This document shows, piece after piece, positions 45,014-54,365 of a stretch of DNA of 64,000 nucleotides. The number at the start of each line of letters is the position of its first letter. The first letter of the stretch is position 1. This stretch comes from Xanthobacter autotrophicus Py2 (GTDB taxonomy: Bacteria > Pseudomonadota > Alphaproteobacteria > Rhizobiales > Xanthobacteraceae): positions 1 to 64,000 of the forward strand of contig CP000781.1 of assembly GCA_000017645.1 (NCBI GenBank). The letters run 5' to 3'. Below the pieces are notes generated by a model. That model did no database searches. It had not been told where the DNA came from and saw nothing but the letters and a program-made list of their open reading frames with translations. The position numbers and the translations under genes were made by a program.

Positions 45014-46186
45014 TCAGTTCGGCATCCGCGTATCCAGAAGGGTCCACTTCCCGCCCTTCACCTCAAGGATGTAGACGGGCTTCACGGCGTCGCCGTCGGC
45101 GAAGGAGATGGCGCCTTCGAGCGCCGGCACGTCCTTCAGCTTGGCCACCTGGTCGCGGACCGCGCTGCGCTCGGCGGCGAGCTTGGCCTTGTCGCCGGTG
45201 GTGCCGGCCCGCTTCATGGCCTCGGCGTAGAGGTAGACGATGTCGTAGACCGAGGCGTCCATCTGGTTGGGGTCGGTGCGGTTGAGGCCTGCGGCCTTGG
45301 TGCGCTTGGCGAATTCCGCCGCGAAGGCGCGGGTCTTGTCGTTCACCTCGGGGAAGAAGGTGGTGCCGATGGTGAGCGTCTCGCCGGCGCCATCCATGCG
45401 CTTGGGCAGCTCGGGATCGGCGATGGTGGTGCCGCCGATGAGGCGGGTGGAGACGCCCTGGCGCTTCAATTCCTTGGCGATGGTGATGGCGCCTTCCGGC
45501 GGCGAGCCGAGGCCGACCACGTCGGGCGCCATCTGCTTCAACTGCGCCACCTGGGGCGACAGGTCGAAGGCGGCGAGCTGGAAGTCCACGGCGCCCTTGG
45601 AGGGGATCGAATACTTCTCGAACATCTTGGGCACCACGCCGGTGCCGATGGATTTGGAGACCACGTCGTCGGTGGCATAGGCCGCCGCGCCCGAGGCCAT
45701 GGGCAGCTTCTTGTCCTTGATGGACGCCAGCACCTGGTCGATCACCTTGCCTTCGTCGGTGGTGTTGCGGAAGCCGTAGGTGAAGCCCTTGGTGAGGCCC
45801 GGCGCCGAGGAGGCCATGGACATCTGCGAGATGCCCTCGCGCTCGCCCACCGGGAAGGTGGTGCGCACTTCCGAGGAGGAGAACGGCCCGATGATGGCCA
45901 GCGCCCCGGCATCCTGCGCGAACGCGCGCACGGCGGTGGTGGCCTGCTTGGGATCGCCGGCGGTGTCGAACTTCACCACCTTGATCTTCTTGCCGTTGAT
46001 GCCGCCCTTGGCGTTGATTTCCTCGACCGCCATGTCCACCGCCACCTCATTGGTGTTGGCAAGGCTCACATAGGGGCCGCTCTTGGCCATCATGTAGCCG
46101 AGGACGAGCTCTTCCTCCGCCCGCGCGGTGCCGGCGGTGACCAGCGCGGCCAGGAGGCCGGCGCCAAGAAGCAGACTTTTCTTCAT
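45014..46186 (-). CDS. Branched-chain amino-acid-type ABC transporter substrate-binding protein (second system)
   Basis: This 390-residue periplasmic binding protein has a signal peptide (KKSLLLGAGLLAALVTAGTARA) and mature start EEELVLGYMMAKSGPYVSLANTNEVAVDMAVEEIN (limits not contiguous). The segment IKVVKFDTAGDPKQATTAVRAFAQD is typical of LivJ/LivK-like proteins. I chose ATG 46186; ATG 46192 is two codons earlier and equally possible. It lies after the two ATPase genes rather than first in the operon, which is less usual. The ligand is unknown. Confidence 0.92.
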   Translation of the reverse strand: MKKSLLLGAGLLAALVTAGTARAEEELVLGYMMAKSGPYVSLANTNEVAVDMAVEEINAKGGINGKKIKVVKFDTAGDPKQATTAVRAFAQDAGALAIIGPFSSSEVRTTFPVGEREGISQMSMASSAPGLTKGFTYGFRNTTDEGKVIDQVLASIKDKKLPMASGAAAYATDDVVSKSIGTGVVPKMFEKYSIPSKGAVDFQLAAFDLSPQVAQLKQMAPDVVGLGSPPEGAITIAKELKRQGVSTRLIGGTTIADPELPKRMDGAGETLTIGTTFFPEVNDKTRAFAAEFAKRTKAAGLNRTDPNQMDASVYDIVYLYAEAMKRAGTTGDKAKLAAERSAVRDQVAKLKDVPALEGAISFADGDAVKPVYILEVKGGKWTLLDTRMPN

Positions 46187-46225
46187 GTCCAATTCTCCTC
46201 TGGATTGCTCTGGTTTTTCTGTGTG

Positions 46226-46248
46226 TCGCGCGTGTTTTCGTCACGCGA
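46226..46248 (-). repeat. Hairpin between LivF-like and binding-protein genes
   Basis: CGCGTG and CACGCG form a 6-bp stem around TTTTCGT in the 88-base gap. It is weak as a terminator but may mark mRNA processing in the operon. Confidence 0.35.
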
Positions 46249-46274
46249 ACCGGTCTTCACTTCACTTGAAAAGA

Positions 46275-46997
<723 letters not shown>

Positions 46998-46998
46998 G

Positions 46999-47760
46999 TC
47001 AGGCCTCCCCGTCCGAGCCGATATAGGCCTCGCGCACCCTGGGATCCTGCCGCACGCGGGAGAGGGGACCCTCGGCGATCTTCTCGCCGAAATTCAGCAC
47101 CACCACGTTCTGGCAGATGGACTCCACGAAGTGCATGTCGTGCTCCACCACCAGCAGGGTGGTGCCCTTGGCCATCAGTGCCTTGAGGTGATCCCTCAAG
47201 GCGTTGGTCTCGGAGGGATTGAGGCCGGCGGCGGGCTCGTCCAGCATCAGCAGGCTGGCGCCGGCGAGCGTGGCACGCACCAGGTCGATGCGCTTGCGCA
47301 CGCCGTAGGGCAGGGCGGAGACGGTCTCGTCCGCCCAGCGGCCGAGGCCGCTTTCCTCCAGCGCGGCGCGGGCCTCGCGCTTCCAGCGGTGGTTGGGGAT
47401 GAGACGGTAGGGGGTGAGCAGCGCGGCCAGTGAGGAGGCACGCACATGCTGGCCCACCAGCAGGTTTTCCAGCACCGACAGATGCGGCATCAGCCGGACG
47501 TTCTGGAACGAGCGGGCGACGCCGGTGCCGATGCGGCGGCGGGAGGGCATGCCGGTCACGTCCACGCCGTTCACCGTGATGCGGCCGGCATCCACGCCAT
47601 AGACGCCGCTGACCATGTTGAACACCGTGGTCTTGCCGGCCCCGTTGGGGCCGATGAGCGCCGTGGAGACGCCCTTCGGCACGGTGAAGGACAAGTCGCG
47701 GATGGCCTGTACGCCCGCGAACGACTTGGACAGGGCGGAGATTTCCAGCGCCGTGCTCAT
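46999..47760 (-). CDS. ABC transporter ATP-binding protein, LivG-like (second system)
   Basis: This 253-residue ATPase has Walker A GPNGAGKTT, the LivG-type insert with THVTG-like spacing (here VNGVDVTGMPSRR), signature LPYGVRKRIDLVRA, and Walker B LLMLDEPAAGLNP followed by VVEHDMHFVESI. The signature is closer to consensus than in the first system's LivG. I chose ATG 47760, four bases inside the LivM-like gene end (ATGA overlap). Confidence 0.93.
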   Translation of the reverse strand: MSTALEISALSKSFAGVQAIRDLSFTVPKGVSTALIGPNGAGKTTVFNMVSGVYGVDAGRITVNGVDVTGMPSRRRIGTGVARSFQNVRLMPHLSVLENLLVGQHVRASSLAALLTPYRLIPNHRWKREARAALEESGLGRWADETVSALPYGVRKRIDLVRATLAGASLLMLDEPAAGLNPSETNALRDHLKALMAKGTTLLVVEHDMHFVESICQNVVVLNFGEKIAEGPLSRVRQDPRVREAYIGSDGEA

Positions 47761-48599
47761 GAGGAGGCCTCCGGCGCGCGGCGACGGAACAGGCGGAACA
47801 GGGCGGCCGTCACCAGCCCCTGAGGGCGCAGCGCCATGAAGACGATGATGAAGACTGCGAACACGGCGTAGCGCCACTGGTCGGAGGCGCGCAGCAGCTC
47901 CGGGACCAAAGTGAAGAAGACGGCGCCCACCAGCGGACCCCACACGGTCTGGGTGCCGCCGAACAGCACGTAAAGGACGGTGAAGACCGACAGCAGCACG
48001 TTGAAATGCTGGGCCTCCACGAAATTGTAATGGTGCGCATAGAGGGCGCCGCCGAAGCCGGCCACCATGGCGCCCAGGGCGAAGGCCGCCACCTTCATGC
48101 CGCGCACCGGGACGCCGAGCAGGTCCGCCACCGTGGCGTCGCTTTTCACCGCCGTCAGCTCGAGGGCGAAGCGGGTGCGGGAGATGTAGAGCATCAGCAC
48201 CACCACGCCCGCCGCCGCCGCGAACACCACGTTGGGGCCGGCATAGTCGGTGACGGGATAGCCCGCCGCGCCGCCTACCACTTCGAGATTGAGGAACAGC
48301 GCGGAGATCACCTGCCCAAGTGCGAAGGTGGCCATGGCGAAATAGATGCCGTGGGTGCGCAGCACCGGCAGGCCGATGAGGAGGCCGGTGAGCCCCGCCG
48401 CCAGCGCGCCCGCCGGGATGGCGGCCCACATGGGCCACATATATTCGTTGGTCAGGAAGGCCGAGCCATAGGCGCCGATGGCCATGAAGCCGGCGATGCC
48501 GAGATTGAGCTGCCCGGCGGCCAGCGGCAGGTAGACCGCATAGGCCGCCATGACATTGAAGGCGAGGACGACGAGGACGCCGGTCAGATAGCCGCTCAT
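47757..48599 (-). CDS. ABC transporter permease, LivM-like (second system)
   Basis: This 280-residue inner-membrane permease has seven or eight hydrophobic segments and the conserved LPLAAGQLNLGIAGFMAIGAYGSA and the ATPase-contact loop ELTAVKSDATVADLLGVPVRG. ATG 48599 overlaps the LivH-like stop by one base (TAATG), so translation is coupled. It ends with a basic tail RLFRRRAPEASS. Confidence 0.92.
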   Translation of the reverse strand: MSGYLTGVLVVLAFNVMAAYAVYLPLAAGQLNLGIAGFMAIGAYGSAFLTNEYMWPMWAAIPAGALAAGLTGLLIGLPVLRTHGIYFAMATFALGQVISALFLNLEVVGGAAGYPVTDYAGPNVVFAAAAGVVVLMLYISRTRFALELTAVKSDATVADLLGVPVRGMKVAAFALGAMVAGFGGALYAHHYNFVEAQHFNVLLSVFTVLYVLFGGTQTVWGPLVGAVFFTLVPELLRASDQWRYAVFAVFIIVFMALRPQGLVTAALFRLFRRRAPEASS

Positions 48600-49471
48600 T
48601 ACAGCTTCTCCCGGCTGGGGGCGCGGCCCATGAGGCCCTGCGGCCGGACGATGAGGATGAGGAGCAGCAGGCCGTAGACGGTGATGTTCACCACGTCCGC
48701 GCCGATGAAGGAGATGGAGACCACCTCGGCAAGGCCGATGAGCAGGCCGCCCAGCACCGCGCCCCAGATGGAGCCCATGCCGCCCACGATCATGGCGGCG
48801 ACGCCCTTGAAGCCGACGCCCTCGCCCATGAAGGGCGACACCTGCTGGTAGTTCACCGCGAACAGGATGCCGGCCAGCGCCGCCAGCGCCGCCGAGGCGA
48901 CGAAGAGCTGCGGCACCAGGCGGGCGATGTCGATGCCCATGAGCAGCGCCGTCTCGCGGCTTTCCGCCACGGTGCGGATGCGCCGTCCGGCGGCGGTCTT
49001 CGCCAGCACGAAGGACAGAGCGGCCACGATGCCCAGCGACAGCACCAGAGAGGCGAGCTGGGCATAGCCGATGACGAGGCCGCCGAGGCGCAAATTGAGG
49101 TCCGGCAGCAGCGCCGGGAACGCCTGCTGGTCCGATCCGAACTGAACCAGCATGAGGTTTTCCAAAAGCACCAGGAAGCCGAGGGAGGACACCAGCGGCA
49201 CCTCCGGATCGCCGCCCTGCATGGGCCGGTAGGCGAAGCGCTCCACCAGCAGGGAGATGAAGGCGGCGGCGGCCAGCGCCCCGGCGGCGGCGAGCAGGAA
49301 GGGCCAGCCGGCCTTCATCAGCCCGAAGGCCAGCATGCCGCCGGCCATGAACAGGCCGGGGAGGGAGAAATTGAGGAAGTTCAACACCCCGATGGCGAGG
49401 GTGAAGGCCACCGCCACGAGCATGTAGATGGCCCCGAGCATGAGGCCGTTGACGATCTGCTGCGCGACCAT
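48599..49471 (-). CDS. ABC transporter permease, LivH-like (second system)
   Basis: This 290-residue permease starts the second importer operon. It has eight or so membrane segments, the opening VAQQIVNGLMLGAIYMLVAVAFTLAIGVLNFLNFSLPG (not contiguous) and the ATPase-contact loop VAESRETALLMGIDIARL. Its promoter region lies upstream at about 49472-49600, where an AT-rich inverted repeat is found. Confidence 0.92.
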   Translation of the reverse strand: MVAQQIVNGLMLGAIYMLVAVAFTLAIGVLNFLNFSLPGLFMAGGMLAFGLMKAGWPFLLAAAGALAAAAFISLLVERFAYRPMQGGDPEVPLVSSLGFLVLLENLMLVQFGSDQQAFPALLPDLNLRLGGLVIGYAQLASLVLSLGIVAALSFVLAKTAAGRRIRTVAESRETALLMGIDIARLVPQLFVASAALAALAGILFAVNYQQVSPFMGEGVGFKGVAAMIVGGMGSIWGAVLGGLLIGLAEVVSISFIGADVVNITVYGLLLLILIVRPQGLMGRAPSREKL

Positions 49472-49918
49472 GGCGATGGGGCAACCTCGCTGGAACGCCG
49501 GGATGGAGCACCCGCCAGCCGCAGTCGCGACGGGCGAATTAGCTAATATACAAAGCTATCTTGCTTTCCCATGCAAGCTGAAATTTCAGGCGGATTTCAG
49601 ATTTCAGTCGGCCAGCCAGAGTCATTGCGACGTTGCGGATTAGTGACTTTATTCCAAGGGGTTATAGTGAACGAAAAGAGGGTTCCGGCGCCCGGCGCTG
49701 ACGCCGGGGTGAGCTGCGCGGTGCCCAACGGTGCGGCAGGTCGGCTTCGGTGATCCGGCGTCCGCAGGTGGGTCGGCCGATGCCAGCGAGGGGTCGGGCT
49801 GATCTTGCCGGCCTCGATCTTGCTATGGCCGTTTCAACCCATCGTCCGATGCCAGGGGTTGTCACAGCCCGACGATTTTTGTCGGAACCCGGACATTGGT
49901 CGTCACCGTGAGGTGGTC
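49472..49918. other. Regulatory region between the second importer and the AAA ATPase
   Basis: This 447-base gap holds the divergent promoters for the LivH-like and AAA genes but no gene I can support. It is AT-rich between 49536 and 49680. A stem CCCGGCG/CGCCGGG with loop CTGA lies at 49691-49708 without a U-tract. TTATAGT at about 49662 could be a -10 for the rightward gene, but no good -35 pairs with it. Confidence 0.45.
49540..49558. promoter_or_regulatory. Inverted repeat TAGCT-N9-AGCTA, candidate GntR operator
   Basis: TAGCT (49540-49544) and AGCTA (49554-49558) flank AATATACAA in an AT-rich patch about 70 bases before the LivH-like start. Position and symmetry fit an operator for the operon's own GntR regulator. 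Only one site is seen, so this is tentative. Confidence 0.4.
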
Positions 49919-51631
49919 ATGAAGCTCATCGTCGAACGTCTGGTCGTCGAATCCCTGGTCGAGGCCTTTCCCGATCAGGCCCATCTTCTGGCCCAGCCGC
50001 GCCTGTCCACCCGCATGGAGCTGGGGCTCGACACGCTGAAGCCCGACGAGCTGGCCCACCTCCACGACCTGGTGCTGAAGAATGGCGGCACCGCCGTGCG
50101 CGGGCAGGAAGAGCAGCTCGCCAACCTCGTCGGCGTGTTCAAGGACGAAGGCCGGCGCTTCGCCCCGGAAGAGCTGGAAGACCTCGCCGGCGAGCTGGCC
50201 CTCTACTTCGTGAACTCATCCATCCGCGGCTGGCTGTTCCGCATGAATGCGGGCGGCAAGCCCGAGCCCTACCTCATCACCCGGCTCGACTACACGCCCC
50301 CCGGCGAGGAGGAGGCCGGCCGCGTCATCATCGAGCTGAAGGCCAACAATCGCGGCAAGATCCATGTGGAGAACCTGCTGATCCGCTCCAAGGATCTGCG
50401 CGGCCTTACCATTCCCGGCACGCTGGCGGCCAAGGGCTGGCTGATGGAGGACGCGGGCCTGCTCGCCTCCTTCGACGACCAGATGGTGCGCTATTTCGAG
50501 TGGCGGGCGCGCTACGGCCACCAGTTCTCCGGCAAGGGCACCGGCATCTTCGCCGAGGATCCCACCGCCAACCGCCGCGACACCGACTGGGCGCGCAAGT
50601 CGATCATCGTGCTGTCCTCCTCGGGCTCCGAGGCGCGCCTGGTGAATGACGAGGAACTGCTCGGCGAGCGCACGCTGGGCAACGAAACCTCGGGCTTCTT
50701 CCTCGACAAGATCGTGAAGAAGGCGGACAAGCAGAACCTCTTCCACATGGCGGTGGACGAGGCGCTGAAGGCGGCGCAGGCGAACGTGCGCAAGGGCTCG
50801 TTCACCGACATGCCGGTGCACCCCCTCATCCTCATGTTCCATCTGGAACTGCACCACCACGTGTGGGTGCATGTGGACGACATCCGTCCTTACGAATACC
50901 ACCCCGAGCTGAAGCACAAGCTGGTGCTGCCGCCCGAGCAGACCGACCTCATCGACATCCTCACCGCCGAGATGAACACGCTCATGGACGACGTGGTGGC
51001 GGGCAAGTCCGGCGGCACCACCGTGCTGTGCGCCGGCCCGCCCGGCGTCGGCAAGACCCTTACCGCCGAGGTCTATTCGGAGATCATCCAGCGCCCGCTC
51101 TACCGGGTGCATTCCGGCCAGCTCGGCCTCGATGTGGCCCACATGGAGCAGGCCCTGAAGGATGCCCTCACCCGCGCCCAGCGCTGGGGCGCGGTGATGC
51201 TGATCGACGAGGCGGATGTCTACATCAAGCGCCGGCAGGACAACCTCACCATGAACGCGGTGGTGGGTGTGTTCCTGCGCGTGCTCGAATACTTCAACGG
51301 CCTGCTGTTCCTCACCACCAACCGGGTGGACGATATTGACGAGGCCATCATTTCCCGCTGCATCGCGCTCATCAAATACCATTCGCCGGGGCCGGATGAC
51401 CGCCGCAAGATCTGGCGGGTGATGGCGGATCAGTTCGGCCTGCCGCTGTCGGACGAGCTGATCGGCAAGCTGGTGGTGATGTTCCCGGAGACCTCCGGAC
51501 GCGATATCAAGGGCCTCGCCAAGCTGGTGGCGAAATATTGCTCGCAGAAGAACGAGCCGCCCAACATCGACGCCTTCCGCCGCTGCGCCATTTTCCGCGC
51601 TCTCGACGTGCCACCGGTGGAGGCGGCCTGA
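49919..51631 (+). CDS. Solitary AAA-family ATPase with novel N-terminal half
   Basis: This 570-residue cytoplasmic protein has a C-terminal AAA ATPase module: Walker A AGPPGVGKTL near residue 373, Walker B VMLIDEADVYIKRR near 427, sensor-1 LTTNR near 465 and an arginine-finger region ISRC near 480. The first 350 residues match no family I know. They include a helical start (VERLVVESLVEAFPDQAHLL) and a beta-rich part with GRVIIELKANNRGKIHVENLLIRSKDLRGL. I chose ATG 49919; the open frame to 49805 adds non-conserved residues. It is a single-gene unit ending in a strong terminator. Confidence 0.85.
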   Translation: MKLIVERLVVESLVEAFPDQAHLLAQPRLSTRMELGLDTLKPDELAHLHDLVLKNGGTAVRGQEEQLANLVGVFKDEGRRFAPEELEDLAGELALYFVNSSIRGWLFRMNAGGKPEPYLITRLDYTPPGEEEAGRVIIELKANNRGKIHVENLLIRSKDLRGLTIPGTLAAKGWLMEDAGLLASFDDQMVRYFEWRARYGHQFSGKGTGIFAEDPTANRRDTDWARKSIIVLSSSGSEARLVNDEELLGERTLGNETSGFFLDKIVKKADKQNLFHMAVDEALKAAQANVRKGSFTDMPVHPLILMFHLELHHHVWVHVDDIRPYEYHPELKHKLVLPPEQTDLIDILTAEMNTLMDDVVAGKSGGTTVLCAGPPGVGKTLTAEVYSEIIQRPLYRVHSGQLGLDVAHMEQALKDALTRAQRWGAVMLIDEADVYIKRRQDNLTMNAVVGVFLRVLEYFNGLLFLTTNRVDDIDEAIISRCIALIKYHSPGPDDRRKIWRVMADQFGLPLSDELIGKLVVMFPETSGRDIKGLAKLVAKYCSQKNEPPNIDAFRRCAIFRALDVPPVEAA

Positions 51632-51661
51632 CCGCAGACACCTGTCCCCCAGAGGACCTTG

Positions 51662-51694
51662 CGCCCGCCCGGTTTACGGGCGGGCGTTTCTTTT
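51662..51694 (+). terminator. Strong intrinsic terminator after the AAA ATPase gene
   Basis: A perfect 10-bp stem CGCCCGCCCG / CGGGCGGGCG with loop GTTTA is followed by TTTCTTTT. It lies 30 bases after the AAA stop. On the minus strand no U-tract follows. Confidence 0.88.
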
Positions 51695-51710
51695 CGGCCC
51701 GGGGGCCGGT

Positions 51711-52601
51711 TCAGCAGCAATTGTAATGGACCGTCCCGAAGCCGGACACGTCATAGCCGCCGAGATCGGCGGCGCGGGCCTCGAAGGCGGGCGCGCGGCA
51801 GAATGCCACCAGCTTCTGGAACGGCGGATCGAAATAGGCCTTGCGCCAGACCAGGAGGTCGAAGCGCTCCTCCAGCAGCGGCAGGAAGCGCAGATTGTGA
51901 AGGCGCGCCGCCGCGGCGATGCCGAGCCCCACGTCCGCCCGCCCGGCGGCGATGGCCAGCGCCAGGTCGGTCTCGGTCCGCTCGACGGCGTCCACTACCC
52001 GGAGGTCGGCGCGCACCATCTTCTCGGCGGACAACAGCCGGTCCAGCACCAGCTCGCTGCCGGCTTCCGGCTGCCGCGCCTGGAAGCGCAGGCCCCGGAC
52101 ATCTTTCAGGCTTTTGGGAGGACGGGCGATATCGGGCCGGTAGAGGAGGCCGCGCACCCGCCGGGCCCATTCGATCAGCACCCATGGCTCGCGGCAGAAG
52201 CGGCCTTCCACCGTACCCACGTTCCAGCCCTGTGGATCGGGCACGTGCAGGCCCACGGCGATGCATTCGCCTCGCTCGGCGCGGGCGAGCCCATCGAGCG
52301 CGCCGTCGAGGAAGGCGGCGATGCCGGAGCGCGATTCGCGCAGCGCCCAGTCGAGCAGGGGGTCGTGCCCGCCGGCGAGAACGAGCGGGAAGGGTGCACG
52401 CTCGCCCGGCGCCTGGGTCTCCCCGGCCTCGCGCGGTTCAGTGGCGCCTCCCAGCCAGCTCTCGATTTCCTTGCGCGGAAACAGCAGTTTGCCCGTCACC
52501 CGCCGGACCGGGAGACTGCCCGTCGCCACCAGATCGTAGACCTTGCGCTCCTTCACGCGCAGCAGCGCCGCCAGCTCGCGGGTGGTCAGGAAATCCGACA
52601 T
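51711..52601 (-). CDS. Excisionase-type HTH and periplasmic-binding-fold regulator
   Basis: This 296-residue protein joins an N-terminal excisionase/MerR-like helix-turn-helix (TTRELAALLRVKERKVYDLVATGSLPVRR, about residues 5-33) to a C-terminal PBP-like domain (PF12727 type) with LVLAGGHDPLLDWALRE. The second domain resembles periplasmic solute-binding folds that sense oxyanions. I chose ATG 52601 because the HTH starts there. It lies next to mog, and I infer a role in molybdenum or tungsten sensing, but no ligand is proven. It is divergent from mog. Confidence 0.82.
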   Translation of the reverse strand: MSDFLTTRELAALLRVKERKVYDLVATGSLPVRRVTGKLLFPRKEIESWLGGATEPREAGETQAPGERAPFPLVLAGGHDPLLDWALRESRSGIAAFLDGALDGLARAERGECIAVGLHVPDPQGWNVGTVEGRFCREPWVLIEWARRVRGLLYRPDIARPPKSLKDVRGLRFQARQPEAGSELVLDRLLSAEKMVRADLRVVDAVERTETDLALAIAAGRADVGLGIAAAARLHNLRFLPLLEERFDLLVWRKAYFDPPFQKLVAFCRAPAFEARAADLGGYDVSGFGTVHYNCC

Positions 52602-52909
52602 GCTCCGATGCACCGTCACGGCAGGAACCCGAAAAAAACGACACGTTTCACCTATATTCACATGAATACGGTTTCACGCGAAATTCAACCTCTATCGCTG
52701 CGGTATGGCGGCGCGCCCGGGTGACGCTGAGATGGACACGGGGAAATGGACACGGGCTTGCATTTCGGCCCCGGTCGCGCCAGCACAGGCGGACCGCCTT
52801 GGAGCCGGGCCCGATCGGGTTGAACCCGCCTGATCGGCGCATCCGTCTCCCGCCCTCGAGATCGGGGACGCGCAGCCAGCGCGTGCTCTGGACCAACCGG
52901 ATCGCTCCC
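52602..52909. other. Divergent regulatory region between HTH regulator and mog
   Basis: This 308-base gap holds no supported gene. The part nearest the regulator is AT-rich with an A-run at 52632-52638. It contains the inverted repeat described separately. The part near mog is GC-rich and featureless. Confidence 0.5.
52655..52668. promoter_or_regulatory. Palindrome TATTCACATGAATA, candidate autoregulatory operator
   Basis: TATTCA and TGAATA are perfect inverted arms with CA between, 54 bases before the HTH-regulator start. Near-repeats GTTTCAC (52645-52651 and 52671-52677) lie on both sides. The position fits autoregulation and perhaps control of mog. Confidence 0.45.
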
Positions 52910-53443
52910 ATGTCGCCAGCCCGCATCGGCATCGTCACCATTTCGGACCGCGCCAGCTCCGGCGGCTATGCCGACCTCTCGGGGCCGGCCATCGAGGCAT
53001 GGCTGCGGCAGGCCATCACCAGCCCCTGGAGCGTCGACTATCGGGTCATTCCGGACGGTTTCGAGAGTGTGCGCGATACCCTGATCGACATGTGCGACCA
53101 TGCCGGCCTCGACCTCATCTGCACCACCGGCGGCACCGGCCCGGCCCCGCGCGACCTGACCCCTGAGGCCATGGCGGCGGTGATCGAGAAGCCGCTGCCC
53201 GGCTTCGGCGAGCAGATGCGCCGCATCAGCCTGAACGAGGTGCCCACCGCCATCCTGTCGCGGCAGGAGGCGGGGGTGCGCGGCAAGACCCTGATCGTGA
53301 ACCTGCCGGGCAAGCCGGCCTCCATCGCGGTGTGCCTCGGGGCGGTGTTCCCGGCCATTCCCTATTGCCTCGACCTCATCGGCGCGGGGCGCATCGAGAC
53401 CGACCCGCAGGTGTGCGTCGCCTTCCGCCCCAAGGGAGCGTGA
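52910..53443 (+). CDS. mog: Molybdopterin adenylyltransferase (MogA-type)
   Basis: Mog adenylates molybdopterin before metal insertion, a late step of molybdenum cofactor synthesis. The 177-residue protein has ARIGIVTISDRASSGGYADLSGPAIEAWL at its start, the MPT-binding TTGGTGPAPRDLTPEA and NLPGKPASIAVCLGAVFPAIPYCLDLI. Length and motifs fit. I chose ATG 52910; upstream frame is not coding. The gene ends in a 15-bp tandem duplication that includes its stop codon. Confidence 0.94.
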   Translation: MSPARIGIVTISDRASSGGYADLSGPAIEAWLRQAITSPWSVDYRVIPDGFESVRDTLIDMCDHAGLDLICTTGGTGPAPRDLTPEAMAAVIEKPLPGFGEQMRRISLNEVPTAILSRQEAGVRGKTLIVNLPGKPASIAVCLGAVFPAIPYCLDLIGAGRIETDPQVCVAFRPKGA

Positions 53444-53471
53444 GGCCTTGGAGCGTGAGGCCTTGGGAGCG
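53435..53471 (+). repeat. 15-bp tandem duplication across the mog stop codon
   Basis: GGAGCGTGAGGCCTT occurs twice in a row (53435-53449 and 53450-53464), with a partial third copy GGGAGCGCG after it. The mog stop TGA lies in the first copy. It looks like a recent slippage duplication. Confidence 0.7.
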
Positions 53472-53474
53472 CGA

Positions 53475-54365
53475 TTAAAGCACCACCACGCCGCGGTGCT
53501 TGGCCTCGCCTTCCGGCTCCACGTGGATGGTGATGATGGCGTCGTCCATGTCCTGCTCGAAGGCGCTCTCGATGCGGTCGCAGATCTCGTGAGCGGCCGC
53601 TACCGTCATGGCGCCCGGCACCACCAGGTGAAACTCCACGAAGGTGATGCGCCCGGCATGGCGGGTGCGCAGGTCGTGGGCCTCGATGGCGCCGGCGGCG
53701 TGGATTGAGACCAGCTCCTTGATGCGCGCCACCACGTCCGGCGGCGGGGCGGCGTCCATCAGGCCGCCCACGGATTCCTTCATCATGCCCCAGCCGGTCC
53801 ACAGCACGTTGAGGGCGACGAGCCCGGCCAGCAGCGGGTCCAGCTGCGGCCATCCGGTGACCGGAACCAGCACGAAGCCCGCCAGCACGGCTGCGGAGGT
53901 GACCACGTCCGACATCAGGTGCTTGGCGTCAGCGATCAGGGCCGGCGAGCGATAGGCCCGGCCGACGCGCATCAGGATGACGTACCACACCACGTTGACG
54001 ACGGTCGCTGCGCCGTTCAGCAGCATGCCCTTCACCGGCTGGTCGGGCAGGGTGGGGTTCTGGAAGCCGTTATAGGCCTCGCGCATGATGGTGAGCGCGG
54101 CGATCACCACCAGCACCCCCTCGATCACCGCCGAGATGTATTCCGCCTTGTGGTGGCCGAACTGGTGGTTGTCGTCGGCGGGCCGCGAGGACACCTGCAG
54201 GGCGATCAGCGCCGCGCCGGAGGCGGCCACGTTGATGATGCTCTCCAGCGCATCGGACAACAGCGCCACGGAGCCCGTCACCCACCACGCCAGCGCCTTG
54301 AGGCCGAGCACGATGATGCCGACGAGCACGCTCGCCGCCGCCACCCACAGCGTCTTGCGGCTCAT
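53475..54365 (-). CDS. Cation diffusion facilitator family transporter
   Basis: This is an inner-membrane proton-driven exporter of divalent metals (Zn, Co, Fe, Mn or Cd type). The 296-residue protein has about six membrane helices, metal-site residues in SDALESIINV, HHKAEY and DAKHLMSDVV, and a cytoplasmic C-terminal domain (ARIKELVSIHAAGAIEAHDLRTRHAG... VHE-type). The metal cannot be read from sequence. I chose ATG 54365, the helix-starting residue. It is convergent with mog. A palindrome lies 130 bases upstream of the start. Confidence 0.93.
   Translation of the reverse strand: MSRKTLWVAAASVLVGIIVLGLKALAWWVTGSVALLSDALESIINVAASGAALIALQVSSRPADDNHQFGHHKAEYISAVIEGVLVVIAALTIMREAYNGFQNPTLPDQPVKGMLLNGAATVVNVVWYVILMRVGRAYRSPALIADAKHLMSDVVTSAAVLAGFVLVPVTGWPQLDPLLAGLVALNVLWTGWGMMKESVGGLMDAAPPPDVVARIKELVSIHAAGAIEAHDLRTRHAGRITFVEFHLVVPGAMTVAAAHEICDRIESAFEQDMDDAIITIHVEPEGEAKHRGVVVL

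Noticed and set aside
51659..52909. Upstream part of the long frame that contains mog
   Set aside because: Antisense to the HTH regulator and Arg/Pro-rich. The mog family start is at 52910.
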